This document shows positions 54,401-63,000 of a stretch of DNA of 64,000 nt, piece after piece. Location of the stretch: NCBI RefSeq assembly GCF_030269515.1, contig NZ_BSTM01000010.1, positions 1-64,000 on the forward strand, given 5' to 3'. Each line of letters begins with the position of its first letter. Positions within the stretch are counted from its first letter, which is position 1. The DNA is from Actinomadura sp. NBRC 104412 (lineage in GTDB: Bacteria > Actinomycetota > Actinomycetes > Streptosporangiales > Streptosporangiaceae). The translations under genes and the position numbers were made by a program. The notes under the pieces were generated by a model that had not been told where the DNA came from, searched no databases, and worked only from the letters and a program-made list of their open reading frames with translations.

Positions 54401-55039
54401 CTCACCGCCAACGGCAAGGTGGACCGCAAGGCGCTCGCCGCCCTCGCCGCCGAGGCGGGCGGCGAGGCAGGCCCGGCGTACGTGGCGCCCCGCACCAACG
54501 TGGAAAAGGTCCTCGCCCGCATCATCGCCGACGTGCTCGGCATCGACCCGGCGCCCTCCGCTGCGCTGGCGCTCGGCTCCAGGCGCCGGGTCGTTTCATT
54601 GTGGGGGGACGACCCCCCACACCCCCCGGAAGAGCAGACCGACCCGGTGCCCTCCGCTCCGCTGGCGCTCGGCTCCGGGCGCCGGGTCGATTCATTGTGG
54701 GGGGACGACCCCCCACACCCCCCGGAAGAGCAGACCGACCCGACGCCCTCCGCTCCGCTGGCGCTCCGCTCCGGGCGCCGGGTCGGTGTCAACGACGACT
54801 TCTTCGCGCTCGGTGGTGACTCCGTGTTGGCCACGTCCGTCATTGCCCGTGCGCGCGAGGCGCTGGACACCACGGACCTTCCGGTGCGGGTCCTGTTCGC
54901 CCAGCGCACCATCGCGCGGATCGCGCGGCGCTTCACCGAACTGGAGGCCGAGCCCGGGCGCCTGGAGGCCGTGGCCGGGATCTGGCTCATGGTTCAGGAC
55001 ATGTCCGAGGAAGAGCTGGCCGAGCGCCTCTCCCAGTGA
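51452..55039 (+). CDS. NRPS, ArCP-Cy-A-PCP (salicyl-azoline synthetase, MbtB/PchE-like)
   Basis: A 1195-residue nonribosomal peptide synthetase. Residues 1-75 are an aryl carrier domain with phosphopantetheine Ser36 (LGMDSIRL). A cyclisation domain starts at FPLALMQHAYWIGR (93) and has the heterocyclisation motif DMVAADAMS (D222, D227, S230). The adenylation domain (about 530-1010) has FTSGSTGEPKG at 666. A carrier domain has Ser1124 (LGGDSVLA). By hand alignment to GrsA the A-domain code is D-L-F-N-L-G-L-I-H, closest to cysteine in Cy-A modules, with some threonine-like character. Residues 1033-1109 are repeat-derived and interrupt the PCP between GID and RVGVNDDFF. GTG start has AGGGGG upstream. 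It should join salicylate to Cys (or Ser/Thr) and cyclise it. Confidence 0.9.
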   Translation: MLTRDELHAMLTQGLAEVLGEEASPDDNLIELGMDSIRLMGLTGRLRKRGIEVRFAELAERPTLREWWELLEERGVVEPAPAHDQPQDEPESFPLALMQHAYWIGRDDDQALGSVAAHLYVELDGRRIDPARFEQAVRGLAERHPMLRVAVSDDGTQRILPVRPEPAITVHDLRAADDPDAELERVREEMSVQRLPIEEGRVFDARLSLLPDGATRLHLDVDMVAADAMSYRTLLDDLAALYEGESLEPITYTYARYLAADPRAEARARDREWWAERLGDLPGPPELPVVPEPGDRVVRLHHWLAPDDKDRLLSRAHREGVTPAMALAAVFAEVIGAWSATPRFLLNLPLFHREPVHPDVDKVVGDFTGSIMLEIDLGEELPFVERARAVQARLHTSGAHSDYSGLEVLRDLSRQRGEQVLAPIVYTSALNLGELFGERVRRSFGEPEWIVSQGPQVLLDAQVTEISGGLLLNWDVRRPAFPDGVAEAMFAAYTGAVTRLGAEGADWTEPLRITATPDQLRVRHKLNATEAPPARTLTEGFFRHARETPDAPALRWGTDGTLTYGELARRALGVAARLVEEEGVRPGDRVSIELPKGPDQAVAVLGVLAAGAAYVPIGPEQPEARRARIRVSAAVAARLTSVAPGNAAPLDAPVPVPPEQVAYVLFTSGSTGEPKGVEVSHRAAMNTIGDLVDRFGLGPSDATLGVSALDFDLSVFDLFAPWSSGGAVVLPEQDERRDAAAWAALAGRWSVTVLNCVPSVLEMLLATGPVPSLRLVLLGGDWVGAHLPGLLRERAPGARFVALGGTTETAIHSTVQEVGEVPEGWRAIPYGVPLRGVACRVVDELGRDRPDWVTGELWIGGAGVADGYTGDPERTADRFVEHEGTRWYRTGDLARYWPDGTIEFLGRRDHQVKVRGFRIELGEVEAALESHPKVGRAVGLLASGRLAAAVTGVDDGDDVLAHVRELLPPHMVPELLVPLDELPLTANGKVDRKALAALAAEAGGEAGPAYVAPRTNVEKVLARIIADVLGIDPAPSAALALGSRRRVVSLWGDDPPHPPEEQTDPVPSAPLALGSGRRVDSLWGDDPPHPPEEQTDPTPSAPLALRSGRRVGVNDDFFALGGDSVLATSVIARAREALDTTDLPVRVLFAQRTIARIARRFTELEAEPGRLEAVAGIWLMVQDMSEEELAERLSQ
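54544..54785 (+). repeat. 96-bp in-frame palindromic repeat, about 2.4 tandem copies in the NRPS
   Basis: CGACCC recurs at 54544, 54640 and 54736, exactly 96 bp apart. The order is arm-core2-arm'-core1-arm-core2-arm'-core1-arm-core2-arm'. Arms are CGACCCGGCGCC-like and GGCGCCGGGTCG, unlike those of the copies near 39.5 kb. Core 1 keeps the GTGGGGGGACGACCCCCCAC hairpin and core 2 keeps CCGCTGGCGCTC. The insertion adds 77 codons. Confidence 0.88.
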
Positions 55040-55054
55040 GCGGGCGCACGGTCG

Positions 55055-56338
55055 TCAGGCGCGCCCCGGATCCGGCGCGGGATCCGGGGCGCGCGCGGGC
55101 TCGGGGGCGAGCGTGGCGCCGCGCAACCCGGTCAGGGACAGCGCGAGCCCGAGGGCGAGGACGGCGCTGACCGTCCCGTAGACGACGATGGCGGCGCCGG
55201 GCGCGAGGTAGCGGCCCAGCGCCCCGGCGCCCAGCGCCCCGACGGCCTCGCCGCCCGTCTCCTGCGCGGACCACAGCGCGTTCACCCGTCCCAGGTAGGC
55301 GTCGGGCGTGTGGCTCTGGATGAGGCCGTACCGCAGGATCTCCTCGATGGACGCGACGAACCCGTACCCGAAGAGGATCGCGACGGCGAGCGCGGGATGC
55401 CGGGACAGGCCGAGCACGGCGAGGGTCGCGAAGCCCGCCACGGACGCGACGAGCAGCGCGCGGCCAGGCGCGCGTACGGTCGCCGCCCAGCCGCTCGTCA
55501 CGGACGCGAGGACGGCGCCGCAGGCGGGCGCCGCGTACAGCAGGCCGACCGTGGTGGGCCCGCCGCCGAGGCTGAGGGCGGCGAACGCGGGCATCAGCAC
55601 GGGGATCCCGCCCGCCACCATGAACAGCGTCCCGAGCAGCATCAGCGAGCCCACGACGCGGTGGGATGCCACGAAGCGCAGCCCGGAGCCCAGCGCCTTC
55701 AGCGGGGCCTCGTGCGTCTCCGCGGCGGGCTTGAGCGGCGGCAGGGCGGTCAGCAGGAGCAGCGTCCCCAGCGTCCCCGCCGCGGCGGCGGCGTAGTTCC
55801 ACCCGACCCCGAACGCCGACACCACCAGCCCGCCGAGCGCGGGGGAGAGCATCGACCCGAGCCGCACGGTGAGCGCGTTGAGCGCGCCCGCCGCCACGAG
55901 CTTGTCGGGGCCGACCAGCGCGGGCGTGGCGGCCAGCAGCGCGGTGACGCTGACGCCGGTCGCGAGCCCGTCCCACGCGGCCAGCACGTACAGCGCGGCC
56001 AGGAACGGGGACGGCAGGAACGCGTTGAGCGTGAGCAGCAGGAAGCCGATCCCGGCGGCGGTGCGCGCGTGCAGCATCAGGCGGCGCCGGTCGTACCGGT
56101 CGGCGAGGACGCCGCCCCACATGAACCCGGCCAGCAGCGCGAAACCGCTGGACGCGGACACGGCGCCGACGTGCACGGTGGAGCCGGTCATCTCGTACAC
56201 CTGCACCGGCAGCGCGACCATCAGCATGCCGATGCCGAAGACCGACACCGTGCGGGCGACGAAGGTATTGCGGAACGGCCTGGACTCCCGAAGGGGGCTG
56301 ACGTCCATCGCGAGCCGGCGGGTGAGACTGCGCACCAT
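55055..56338 (-). CDS. EntS-like MFS siderophore exporter
   Basis: A 427-residue major-facilitator protein with about twelve helices. The first loop has GVLADRYDRRRLMLHART, the MFS A-motif. The overall sequence (FVARTVSVFGIGMLMVALPVQVY) resembles EntS/YbdA enterobactin exporters. It is convergent with the NRPS (15 bp between stops) and divergent from panD with an iron box between, so it is probably the exporter of the siderophore. Confidence 0.85.
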   Translation of the reverse strand: MVRSLTRRLAMDVSPLRESRPFRNTFVARTVSVFGIGMLMVALPVQVYEMTGSTVHVGAVSASSGFALLAGFMWGGVLADRYDRRRLMLHARTAAGIGFLLLTLNAFLPSPFLAALYVLAAWDGLATGVSVTALLAATPALVGPDKLVAAGALNALTVRLGSMLSPALGGLVVSAFGVGWNYAAAAAGTLGTLLLLTALPPLKPAAETHEAPLKALGSGLRFVASHRVVGSLMLLGTLFMVAGGIPVLMPAFAALSLGGGPTTVGLLYAAPACGAVLASVTSGWAATVRAPGRALLVASVAGFATLAVLGLSRHPALAVAILFGYGFVASIEEILRYGLIQSHTPDAYLGRVNALWSAQETGGEAVGALGAGALGRYLAPGAAIVVYGTVSAVLALGLALSLTGLRGATLAPEPARAPDPAPDPGRA

Positions 56339-56370
56339 CCTGGGGACTTCTCCTCGACACCGGGCTGAAT

Positions 56371-56389
56371 TAAGGTAAGGCTCACCTTA
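56371..56389. promoter_or_regulatory. IdeR/DtxR iron box 3 (divergent)
   Basis: TAAGGTAAGGCTCACCTTA matches the IdeR consensus at 15 of 19 positions. It lies between the divergent exporter and aspartate decarboxylase genes and could serve both. Confidence 0.7.
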
Positions 56390-56426
56390 GTTGATCGAGC
56401 CTATCCGGACGAAAGAGGCCGAACCG

Positions 56427-56834
56427 GTGCTGCGCATGCTGATGAACGGGAAGATCCACCGTGCCACCGTCACCCAGGCGGACCTGCACTATGTGGGCTC
56501 GCTGACGATCGACGCCGACCTGATGGCGGCGGCCGACATCGTGGAGGGCGAGCAGGTGCAGGTCGTCGACATCACCAACGGCGCCAGGCTGTTCACCTAC
56601 GCCATCACCGGCGAGGCCGGCAGCGGCGTGATCGGGATCAACGGCGCCGCGGCCCGGATCGTGCAGCCCGGCGACCTGGTCATCATCATCACCTACACCG
56701 CCGTGGACGAGTCGAAGCGGCACGAGCACACGCCGAAGGTGGTGCACGTGGACGGCGCCAACCGCGTCGTCGCGGTCGGCGCGGACCCGGCCGAGCCCGT
56801 GCCCGGGGCCGAGGCGCAGCTGGCGGGAAGGTGA
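56427..56834 (+). CDS. panD: Aspartate 1-decarboxylase
   Basis: A 135-residue PanD, the pyruvoyl enzyme that makes beta-alanine from aspartate. The N-terminus [24 protein letters not shown] includes the self-cleavage Gly-Ser site, where Ser becomes the pyruvoyl group. The GTG at 56427 matches the family start; TTG 56391 would add 12 residues. It overlies an iron box and precedes the salicyl-AMP ligase, so it is likely a dedicated copy supplying beta-alanine for the siderophore rather than the pantothenate housekeeping gene. Confidence 0.88.
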   Translation: MLRMLMNGKIHRATVTQADLHYVGSLTIDADLMAAADIVEGEQVQVVDITNGARLFTYAITGEAGSGVIGINGAAARIVQPGDLVIIITYTAVDESKRHEHTPKVVHVDGANRVVAVGADPAEPVPGAEAQLAGR

Positions 56835-56893
56835 CCATGCCGGGGCAGAGCCGTACGGCGAGCCTCGAAGACCGTCCCCAAAAGGAGGGCGCG

Positions 56894-58477
56894 ATGGACG
56901 GGTTCGTTCCCTGGCCTCCGGAGTTCGAGGCGCGGTACAAGGCCGAGGGCTACTGGAGCGACCGGCTGCTCGGCGGCGTCCTGCGCGGCGAGCCGGACCG
57001 GGTCGCGCTGGTGGCGGGCGACGAGCGGCTCACCTACGCGGAGCTGGACCGGCGCGCCGACCGGGTCGCCGCCGGTTTCCGGGGCCTGGGCGTGGTGCGT
57101 AGCGACCGCGTGGTCGTGCAACTGCCCAACACCGCCTCGTTCGTCGTGGTGTTCCTGGCGCTCGCCCGGATCGGCGCCGCGCCCGTGCTGGCGCTGCCCG
57201 CGCACCGCGAGAGCGAGATCGGCTACCTGTGCGAGCTGTCGCAGGCCAAGGCGTATGTCATTCCGGAGACGGGCGACGGCGGCTTCGACCACCGCACCCT
57301 GGCGCGCGCCGTCCGAGTCGAGCACGTGGTCGTGGACGGTGACGCGCAGGAGTTCACCGCGCTCGCCGACCTCGACGTGGATCCCGCGTCGGTGCCCGCC
57401 GCGGCCGATGGCCCCGACCCCGCGGACGTCGGCGTCTTCCTGCTCTCCGGCGGGACGACCGGCCTGCCGAAGCTGATCCCGCGGACCCACCGCGACTACG
57501 TCTACAACCTGGAGGCCAGCGCCGAGCTGTGCGGCTTCTCCGACACCACCGTCTACCTGGTCGTGCTGCCGGCGGCGCACAACTTCGCGCTCGCCTGCCC
57601 CGGCATCCTCGGCGTGTTCGCCACCGGCGGGACGGTCGTGCTGGCGCCGTCCGGGTCGCCGGACGAGGCGTTCCCGCTCATCGAGCGCGAGAAGGTCACG
57701 GTGTGCGCCATGGTGCCGCCGATCGCGCTGCTGTGGCTGGACGCGGTGTCGTGGTCGGACGAGGACCTGTCGTCCCTGGAACTGCTCCAGGTGGGCGGCG
57801 CCAAGTTCGCCGCCGAGCGCGCGGCGCAGGTGCCCGAGGTGCTGGGCTGCGCCGTCCAGCAGGTGTTCGGGATGGCCGAGGGCCTGCTCAACTACACCCG
57901 GCTGGACGATCCGCCCGAACTGGTCGAGCGGACCCAGGGACGGCCCATGTCGCCCGCCGACGAGGTCCGCGTGGTCGACGAGGACGGGAACGACGTCGCG
58001 CCGGGGGAGGTGGGCGAGCTGCTCACCCGCGGCCCGTACACGCTGCGCGGCTACTACCGGGCGCCCGAGCACAACGCGCGCTCGTTCACGCCCGACGGCT
58101 TCTACCGCACGGGCGACCTGGTACGGCGCCTCCCGTCCGGGCACCTGGTCGTCGAGGGACGGGCGAAGGACCAGATCAACCGGGGCGGCGACAAGATCTC
58201 GGCGGAGGAGCTGGAGAACCACCTGCTGGCGCATCCGTCCGTCCACGACGCCGCCGTCGTGGGCATGCCCGACCCGGTGATGGGGGAGCGCACCTGCGCG
58301 TTCCTCGTCGTCCGCGAGGGGGCCACGGCGCCGTCGCTGCGCGAGACCAAGGACTTCCTCCGCGACCGCGGCGTGGCCGCCTACAAGTTCCCCGACCGCG
58401 TCGAGATCGTGGCGGAGTTCCCCCGCACCCCGGTCGGGAAGATCGCGAAAAAGGCGCTGGCCGCCCGGCTGGGCTGA
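56894..58477 (+). CDS. Salicyl-AMP ligase (EntE/MbtA/YbtE family)
   Basis: A 527-residue aryl acid-AMP ligase that loads the NRPS aryl carrier domain. Motif LLSGGTTGLPKLIPRTH and the C-terminal Lys in TPVGKIAKKAL are present. The acyl pocket reads HNFALACPG (229-237), with Cys at the position that is Ser in DhbE, and GMAEGLLNY, with Leu332 where DhbE has Val; both changes are the known salicylate signature. The ATG at 56894 has AAAGGAGGG upstream, so the longer frame from 56831 is not used. It is downstream of panD by 59 bp. Confidence 0.9.
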   Translation: MDGFVPWPPEFEARYKAEGYWSDRLLGGVLRGEPDRVALVAGDERLTYAELDRRADRVAAGFRGLGVVRSDRVVVQLPNTASFVVVFLALARIGAAPVLALPAHRESEIGYLCELSQAKAYVIPETGDGGFDHRTLARAVRVEHVVVDGDAQEFTALADLDVDPASVPAAADGPDPADVGVFLLSGGTTGLPKLIPRTHRDYVYNLEASAELCGFSDTTVYLVVLPAAHNFALACPGILGVFATGGTVVLAPSGSPDEAFPLIEREKVTVCAMVPPIALLWLDAVSWSDEDLSSLELLQVGGAKFAAERAAQVPEVLGCAVQQVFGMAEGLLNYTRLDDPPELVERTQGRPMSPADEVRVVDEDGNDVAPGEVGELLTRGPYTLRGYYRAPEHNARSFTPDGFYRTGDLVRRLPSGHLVVEGRAKDQINRGGDKISAEELENHLLAHPSVHDAAVVGMPDPVMGERTCAFLVVREGATAPSLRETKDFLRDRGVAAYKFPDRVEIVAEFPRTPVGKIAKKALAARLG

Positions 58478-58500
58478 ACCCGCCGGGCGGCCAGGCCGCC

Positions 58501-58530
58501 GTCACCAGGCGTCACCGTCACCAGGCGTCA
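58501..58530. repeat. Two tandem 16-bp repeats between convergent genes
   Basis: GTCACCAGGCGTCACC at 58501-58516 is repeated at 58517-58530 (14 bp). The second copy covers the stop codon of the salicylate synthase gene. Confidence 0.7.
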
Positions 58531-59913
58531 GGGGAGCGGGACGACGTACGGGGCGATGCTGGAGAGCTTCTCGCAGGTCTCCTCGTACTCCCGCTCCGGG
58601 GTGGAGCCGGTGACGATCCCGGCGCCCGCGCGCAGCCACGCGCCGCGCTCGTCGCTGTAGAGGGCGCGGAGGACGAGCGCGGCGTCCATCGCGCCGTCGT
58701 GCGCGATGGTGAGGACCGTGCCGGCGTAGAGGCCGCGCGGTTCCTCCAGCCGCGCGATGGCGTCCATGGCCTCCGGCTTGGGGATGCCGGACGCGGTCAC
58801 GCCGGGGAACAGCACGTCCAGCACGTCCCAGCTCGTGCGTCCCTGGGCGAGCAGTCCGCTGACGCTCGATCCGAGGTGCTGCACGCTGCCGCGTTCCTTC
58901 ACCGACATGAACCCGGTGACCTGGACGGTGTCGGGCTCGCACACCCGGTTCAGCTCCTCCTGGGAGGTGCGCACCGACACGGCGTGCTCGAAGATCTCCT
59001 TGGGGTCGGTCTCCAGCTCGCGCCGGGTGGCCGCGTCCAGTTCCGCGCCGCGGCCGAACGCCCGGGTGCCGGCCAGCGGCTGCGTCATCACGGTGCCGGT
59101 GGCGTCGACGCAGGCCAGCACCTCGGGGCTGAACCCGGTGGCCTGGAAGGAGCCGAGGCGGAACAGGAACGAGCGTGCCGGGGTGTTGGCGGACCGCCCG
59201 CGCACGTACGTCGAGACCACATCGACGGGGAAAGAGATCGGTAGCCGCCGGGAGACGATGACCTTCTGGTAGCGGCCCGCGCCGATCTCCTCGACGGCGC
59301 GGGCGACGCGCGTCCGGTAGGTGTCGCCGCCGACCCGGACCCCGACCGGCTCGGGCGTGCCGAGACGGGGTTCGGCGGGCTCGGCGAGCAGCGCGGCCAC
59401 CCGTTCGGCCTCCGCGGCGTCCACGCTGGTCACGACGGCCTCCCCGGCGCCGACGCGGACCTCCGTGCGCGGGACGATGAGGTGCGCGAGCCGCTCGCCG
59501 CGGTTCCGCGGGCCCGCGAACTCGAACGCGATCCAGCCGTAGGCGTTCCACCGCGGGAAGGGGCACGAACGGAACGCCTCGTCCAGCGCGTCGGCGGGAC
59601 GTCCCGACCAGGCGTGCTCCTGCCGCTCACCGCCGTCCCACCAGGTGCGCAGCATGCCGTTCCTCGTGGGCGGACGACCGTCCGCGATGCCTTCCGTGCC
59701 GCCGGCCGGTGGTGCGTCCAGGACGACCTCTCCCAGCACCCCGCCCGCGAACGTCCACGAGCCGGGACGCTCGTAGACGACGTGGTCGTCGAACAGCCCG
59801 CAGCGCGCGAGGCGCGCCATGAGAAAAAGCGGGTTCGCGCCGGCCACCCTCACCGTGACGGCCGTGCGGCCGGATTCTGTACGCGCACTCACTGGTGTCC
59901 ACGGCAAGGACAA
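58528..59913 (-). CDS. Salicylate synthase (MbtI/YbtS/Irp9 family)
   Basis: A chorismate-utilising enzyme of about 461 residues that converts chorismate to salicylate. Family features are VARAVEEIGAGRYQKVIVSRRLPI, TGFSPEVLACVDATGTVMTQPLAGTRAFG, KEIFEHAVSVRTSQEEL and LFPGVTASGIPKPEAMDAI (in parts). Start is uncertain: TTG at 59913 lies 9 bp after GAGGGAG, while TTG 59922 is adjacent to it. Divergent from the second NRPS, with two iron boxes between. It feeds the salicyl-AMP ligase. Confidence 0.9.
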   Translation of the reverse strand: MSLPWTPVSARTESGRTAVTVRVAGANPLFLMARLARCGLFDDHVVYERPGSWTFAGGVLGEVVLDAPPAGGTEGIADGRPPTRNGMLRTWWDGGERQEHAWSGRPADALDEAFRSCPFPRWNAYGWIAFEFAGPRNRGERLAHLIVPRTEVRVGAGEAVVTSVDAAEAERVAALLAEPAEPRLGTPEPVGVRVGGDTYRTRVARAVEEIGAGRYQKVIVSRRLPISFPVDVVSTYVRGRSANTPARSFLFRLGSFQATGFSPEVLACVDATGTVMTQPLAGTRAFGRGAELDAATRRELETDPKEIFEHAVSVRTSQEELNRVCEPDTVQVTGFMSVKERGSVQHLGSSVSGLLAQGRTSWDVLDVLFPGVTASGIPKPEAMDAIARLEEPRGLYAGTVLTIAHDGAMDAALVLRALYSDERGAWLRAGAGIVTGSTPEREYEETCEKLSSIAPYVVPLP

Positions 59914-59953
59914 GGCACCCAACTCCCTCTGCGACCGAGTTGTTCGACAAAAC

Positions 59954-59972
59954 TTAGGTAAGGCTAACCTTG
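59954..59972. promoter_or_regulatory. IdeR/DtxR iron box 4 (divergent)
   Basis: TTAGGTAAGGCTAACCTTG matches the IdeR consensus at 16 of 19 positions and is nearer the salicylate synthase start. Confidence 0.78.
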
Positions 59973-59982
59973 TGTCAATTTA

Positions 59983-60001
59983 GTAGGCAAGGCTAACCTA
60001 A
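59983..60001. promoter_or_regulatory. IdeR/DtxR iron box 5 (divergent)
   Basis: GTAGGCAAGGCTAACCTAA matches the consensus at 16 of 19 positions. It ends 10 bp before the ATG of the second NRPS, so that transcript may be leaderless or nearly so. Confidence 0.78.
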
Positions 60002-60010
60002 CCAACTGCG

Positions 60011-63000
60011 ATGGCCGACGACGAAAGGCGGAATGTGCGCGAGCAGACGGCGGCGCGGCGACGTGAGCTGATGCGGCGGATGATGGCGGAGGCCGGGCTC
60101 GGCCCCGACGTCTCCCGGATCGAACCTCGCGGAACGGACGGACCCGCACCGCTGTCGTACGCGCAGCAGAGCATGTGGCTGCACCACCGGACCTTCCCGG
60201 ACAGCCCCGCCTACAACGTGTGCCTGCTCGTGCGCATGTCGGGCGACCTCGACACCGGCGCGCTGCGCGAGTCGCTGCGCGCGCTGATCCGGCGGCACGC
60301 CATCCTGCGCACCGTCTACGCGGACGACGGCGACGGCGCCGTGCAGATCGTCACCGGCGACGACACCCTCGACCTGCCGCCGGTCGACTGCGCGCCCGAG
60401 CACGCGCGGGCGCGCGCCGGGGAGCTCGCCGCGCGGCCCTTCGACCTGCGCCGCGAACGTCCCGTCCGGCTGGAGCTGCTGCGTCTCGGCGACCGCGAGC
60501 ACGCGCTGGTCCTCGTCGTCCACCACATCGCGTGGGACGGCATGACCTGGGGTTCGCTGTCGGGCGACCTGTCGGCCCTCTACCGCGCGGCGCTTGCGGG
60601 CGACCCCGATCCCCTGGCGCCGCCCGCCGTCCAGTACGCCGACTTCGCGGTGTGGGAGCAGAGGCGTCCCGTCCAGGAGGACGACCTCGCGTACTGGCGG
60701 GCGCGGCTCGACCCGCCGCCCCCGCCGCTCGACCTGCCCGCCGACCGCCCGCGCGGCGCGACCGTGTCCGAGCGGGGCGCGCGGGTCGCGCGGCGCTTCG
60801 ACGACGCCGTCACCGACGGGATGCGGCGGCTCGCGGCCGAGGAGAACCTGACCCCGTACATGGTGATGCTGGCCGCGTACGCGGTCCTGCTGCACCGCTA
60901 CACGGGCGCCACCGACATCTCGATCGGGTCCTCGGTGATGAACCGCGAGCACGCCGAGGTGCAGCGGCTCGTCGGGAACTTCGGCAACACGCTGCCGCTG
61001 CGCACCGATCTGTCCGGCGCGCCCACGTTCCGCGAGGCGCTGCGCCGCGTCGGCCGCACCGTCGAGGAGGGCTTCGCGCACCAGGCGCTGCCCTACGACG
61101 CGATGGTGCGGGAGCTGCGCCCGTCCCGGACCGGCGGACGGTCGCCGTTCTTCGACACGATGCTGCTGTTCCTCGTCCAGGAGATCGGCGAGCTGGACCT
61201 GCCCGGCGTCACGACGAGCTGGACGCACATCCACAACGGCACGACGCACTTCGACCTGTCGCTGGAGGCGTTCGTACGGCCGCGGGGGATGACGGTCGAG
61301 GCCACCTTCCGGCGCGAGCTGTTCGACGACGCGCGCATGGAGTCCCTGCTCGCCCACCTTGAGACGCTGCTCGGCGCCGCCGCCTCCGACCCCGACCGCC
61401 CGATCGGCGCCTACGACCTGCTGACCGCCGGTGACCGCGCCGTGCTGGACAAGGCGAACGACACCGGACGCGACGTGCCCGCGACCACCGTGACGGAGCT
61501 GTTCGCCGAACAGGCCGCCCGCACGCCGCACGCCGTGGCCGTCGAGGGCGACGGCGGCTCCCTCACGTACTCCGAGCTGGACGAACGCGCCGCCGCGATC
61601 GCGACCCACCTGCGGCGCCGCGGTGCCGGGCCCGGCACGGTCGTCGCCCTCGCGATGCCGCGCACGCCCGACCTGGTGGCGGCGCTGCTGGCCGTGCTGC
61701 GCTCGGGCGCCGCGTACCTGCCGCTCGACCCCGACCATCCCGCCGAACGGCTCGCCTACATGCTCGACGACGCGGCCCCGATCTGCGTCGTCGCGACCGC
61801 GGAGACGGTCGGCAAGCTGCCGGACGACACCGACGTCCTGCTGCTCGACGGCCTGCCCGGCGCGGCGCGCCCCGATGAGCCGTGGCCCGTGCCGTCACCG
61901 GACGACCTGGCCTACGTCATCTACACCTCCGGATCGACCGGCAGGCCCAAGGGGGTGGCCATCCCGCACGGCGCGCTCACCAACTTCCTGCTGATGCAGC
62001 GCGAGGAGCTGGCGCTCACCCCGGCCGACCGGCTGGTGGCTGTGACCACCGTCGCGTTCGACATCGCGGCGCTGGAACTGTACGTGCCGCTGCTCAGCGG
62101 CGCCACGGTCGTCCTGGCGGGACGCGCCGCCGTCCGCGACCCGGCCGCGCTCGCCCGGCTGCTGAAGGACGCGACGATCGTCCAGGGCACGCCCTCGCTG
62201 CTCGGATCGCTTGACCCGGCGGCGCTCACGGGGCTGCGGGTGCTGGTCGGCGGCGAGGCGCTTCCGCCCGCGCTGGCCGAGACGCTCGGCCGGGTCGCGG
62301 CGCGCGCCACCAACGTCTACGGCCCGACCGAGGCGACCATCTGGGCGACGTCCACGGACCTTCCTGCCGAAGGGATCGGGCGTCCGTTCTGGAACACGCG
62401 GGCGCACGTCCTCGACGCCTCGCTGCGTCCCGTCCCCGTGGGGATCCCGGGCGAGCTGTACCTGTCGGGGGCGCAGCTCGCTCGCGGCTACGTGGGGCGG
62501 CCGGACCTGACCGCCGAGCGTTTCGTGGCCGACCCGTACGGCCCGCCCGGCACCCGCATGTACCGCACGGGGGACCTGGCCCGCTGGAACCGCGACGGAT
62601 CCCTGGAGTACCTGGGACGCACCGACGACCAGGTGAAGATCCGCGGGTTCCGGATCGAGCCCGCCGAGGTGCAGGCGGCGCTGGCCGCGTGCCCGGGTGT
62701 CGCGCAGGCGGCCGTGGTCGTGCGGGAGGACCGGCCGGGCGACCCGAGCCTGGTCGGCTACTACGTCCCCGGGAGCCCGGTGGAGGAGAGCGCGCTGCGC
62801 GACGCGCTCTCCGCGACCCTGCCCGACCACATGCTGCCGAGCGCCCTGGTGGAGCTGGACGCGCTGCCCCGCACCGTCAACGGCAAGCTCGACCGCGCCG
62901 CGCTGCCCGCCCCGTCCGTCGAGGCCGGGGTGGGCGGACGGGAGCCCCGGGACGAGCGTGAGGCGTCGCTGTGCGCGCTGTTCGCCGAGACGCTCGGGGC

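Noticed and set aside
54544-54785. CRISPR-like array
   Set aside because: The 96-bp units are contiguous with no variable spacers, keep the reading frame and lie in a coding gene. No cas genes are present.
56831-56893. Earlier GTG/ATG starts for the salicyl-AMP ligase
   Set aside because: The ATG at 56894 has a near-perfect ribosome site (AAAGGAGGG), and the extra residues are not family-like.
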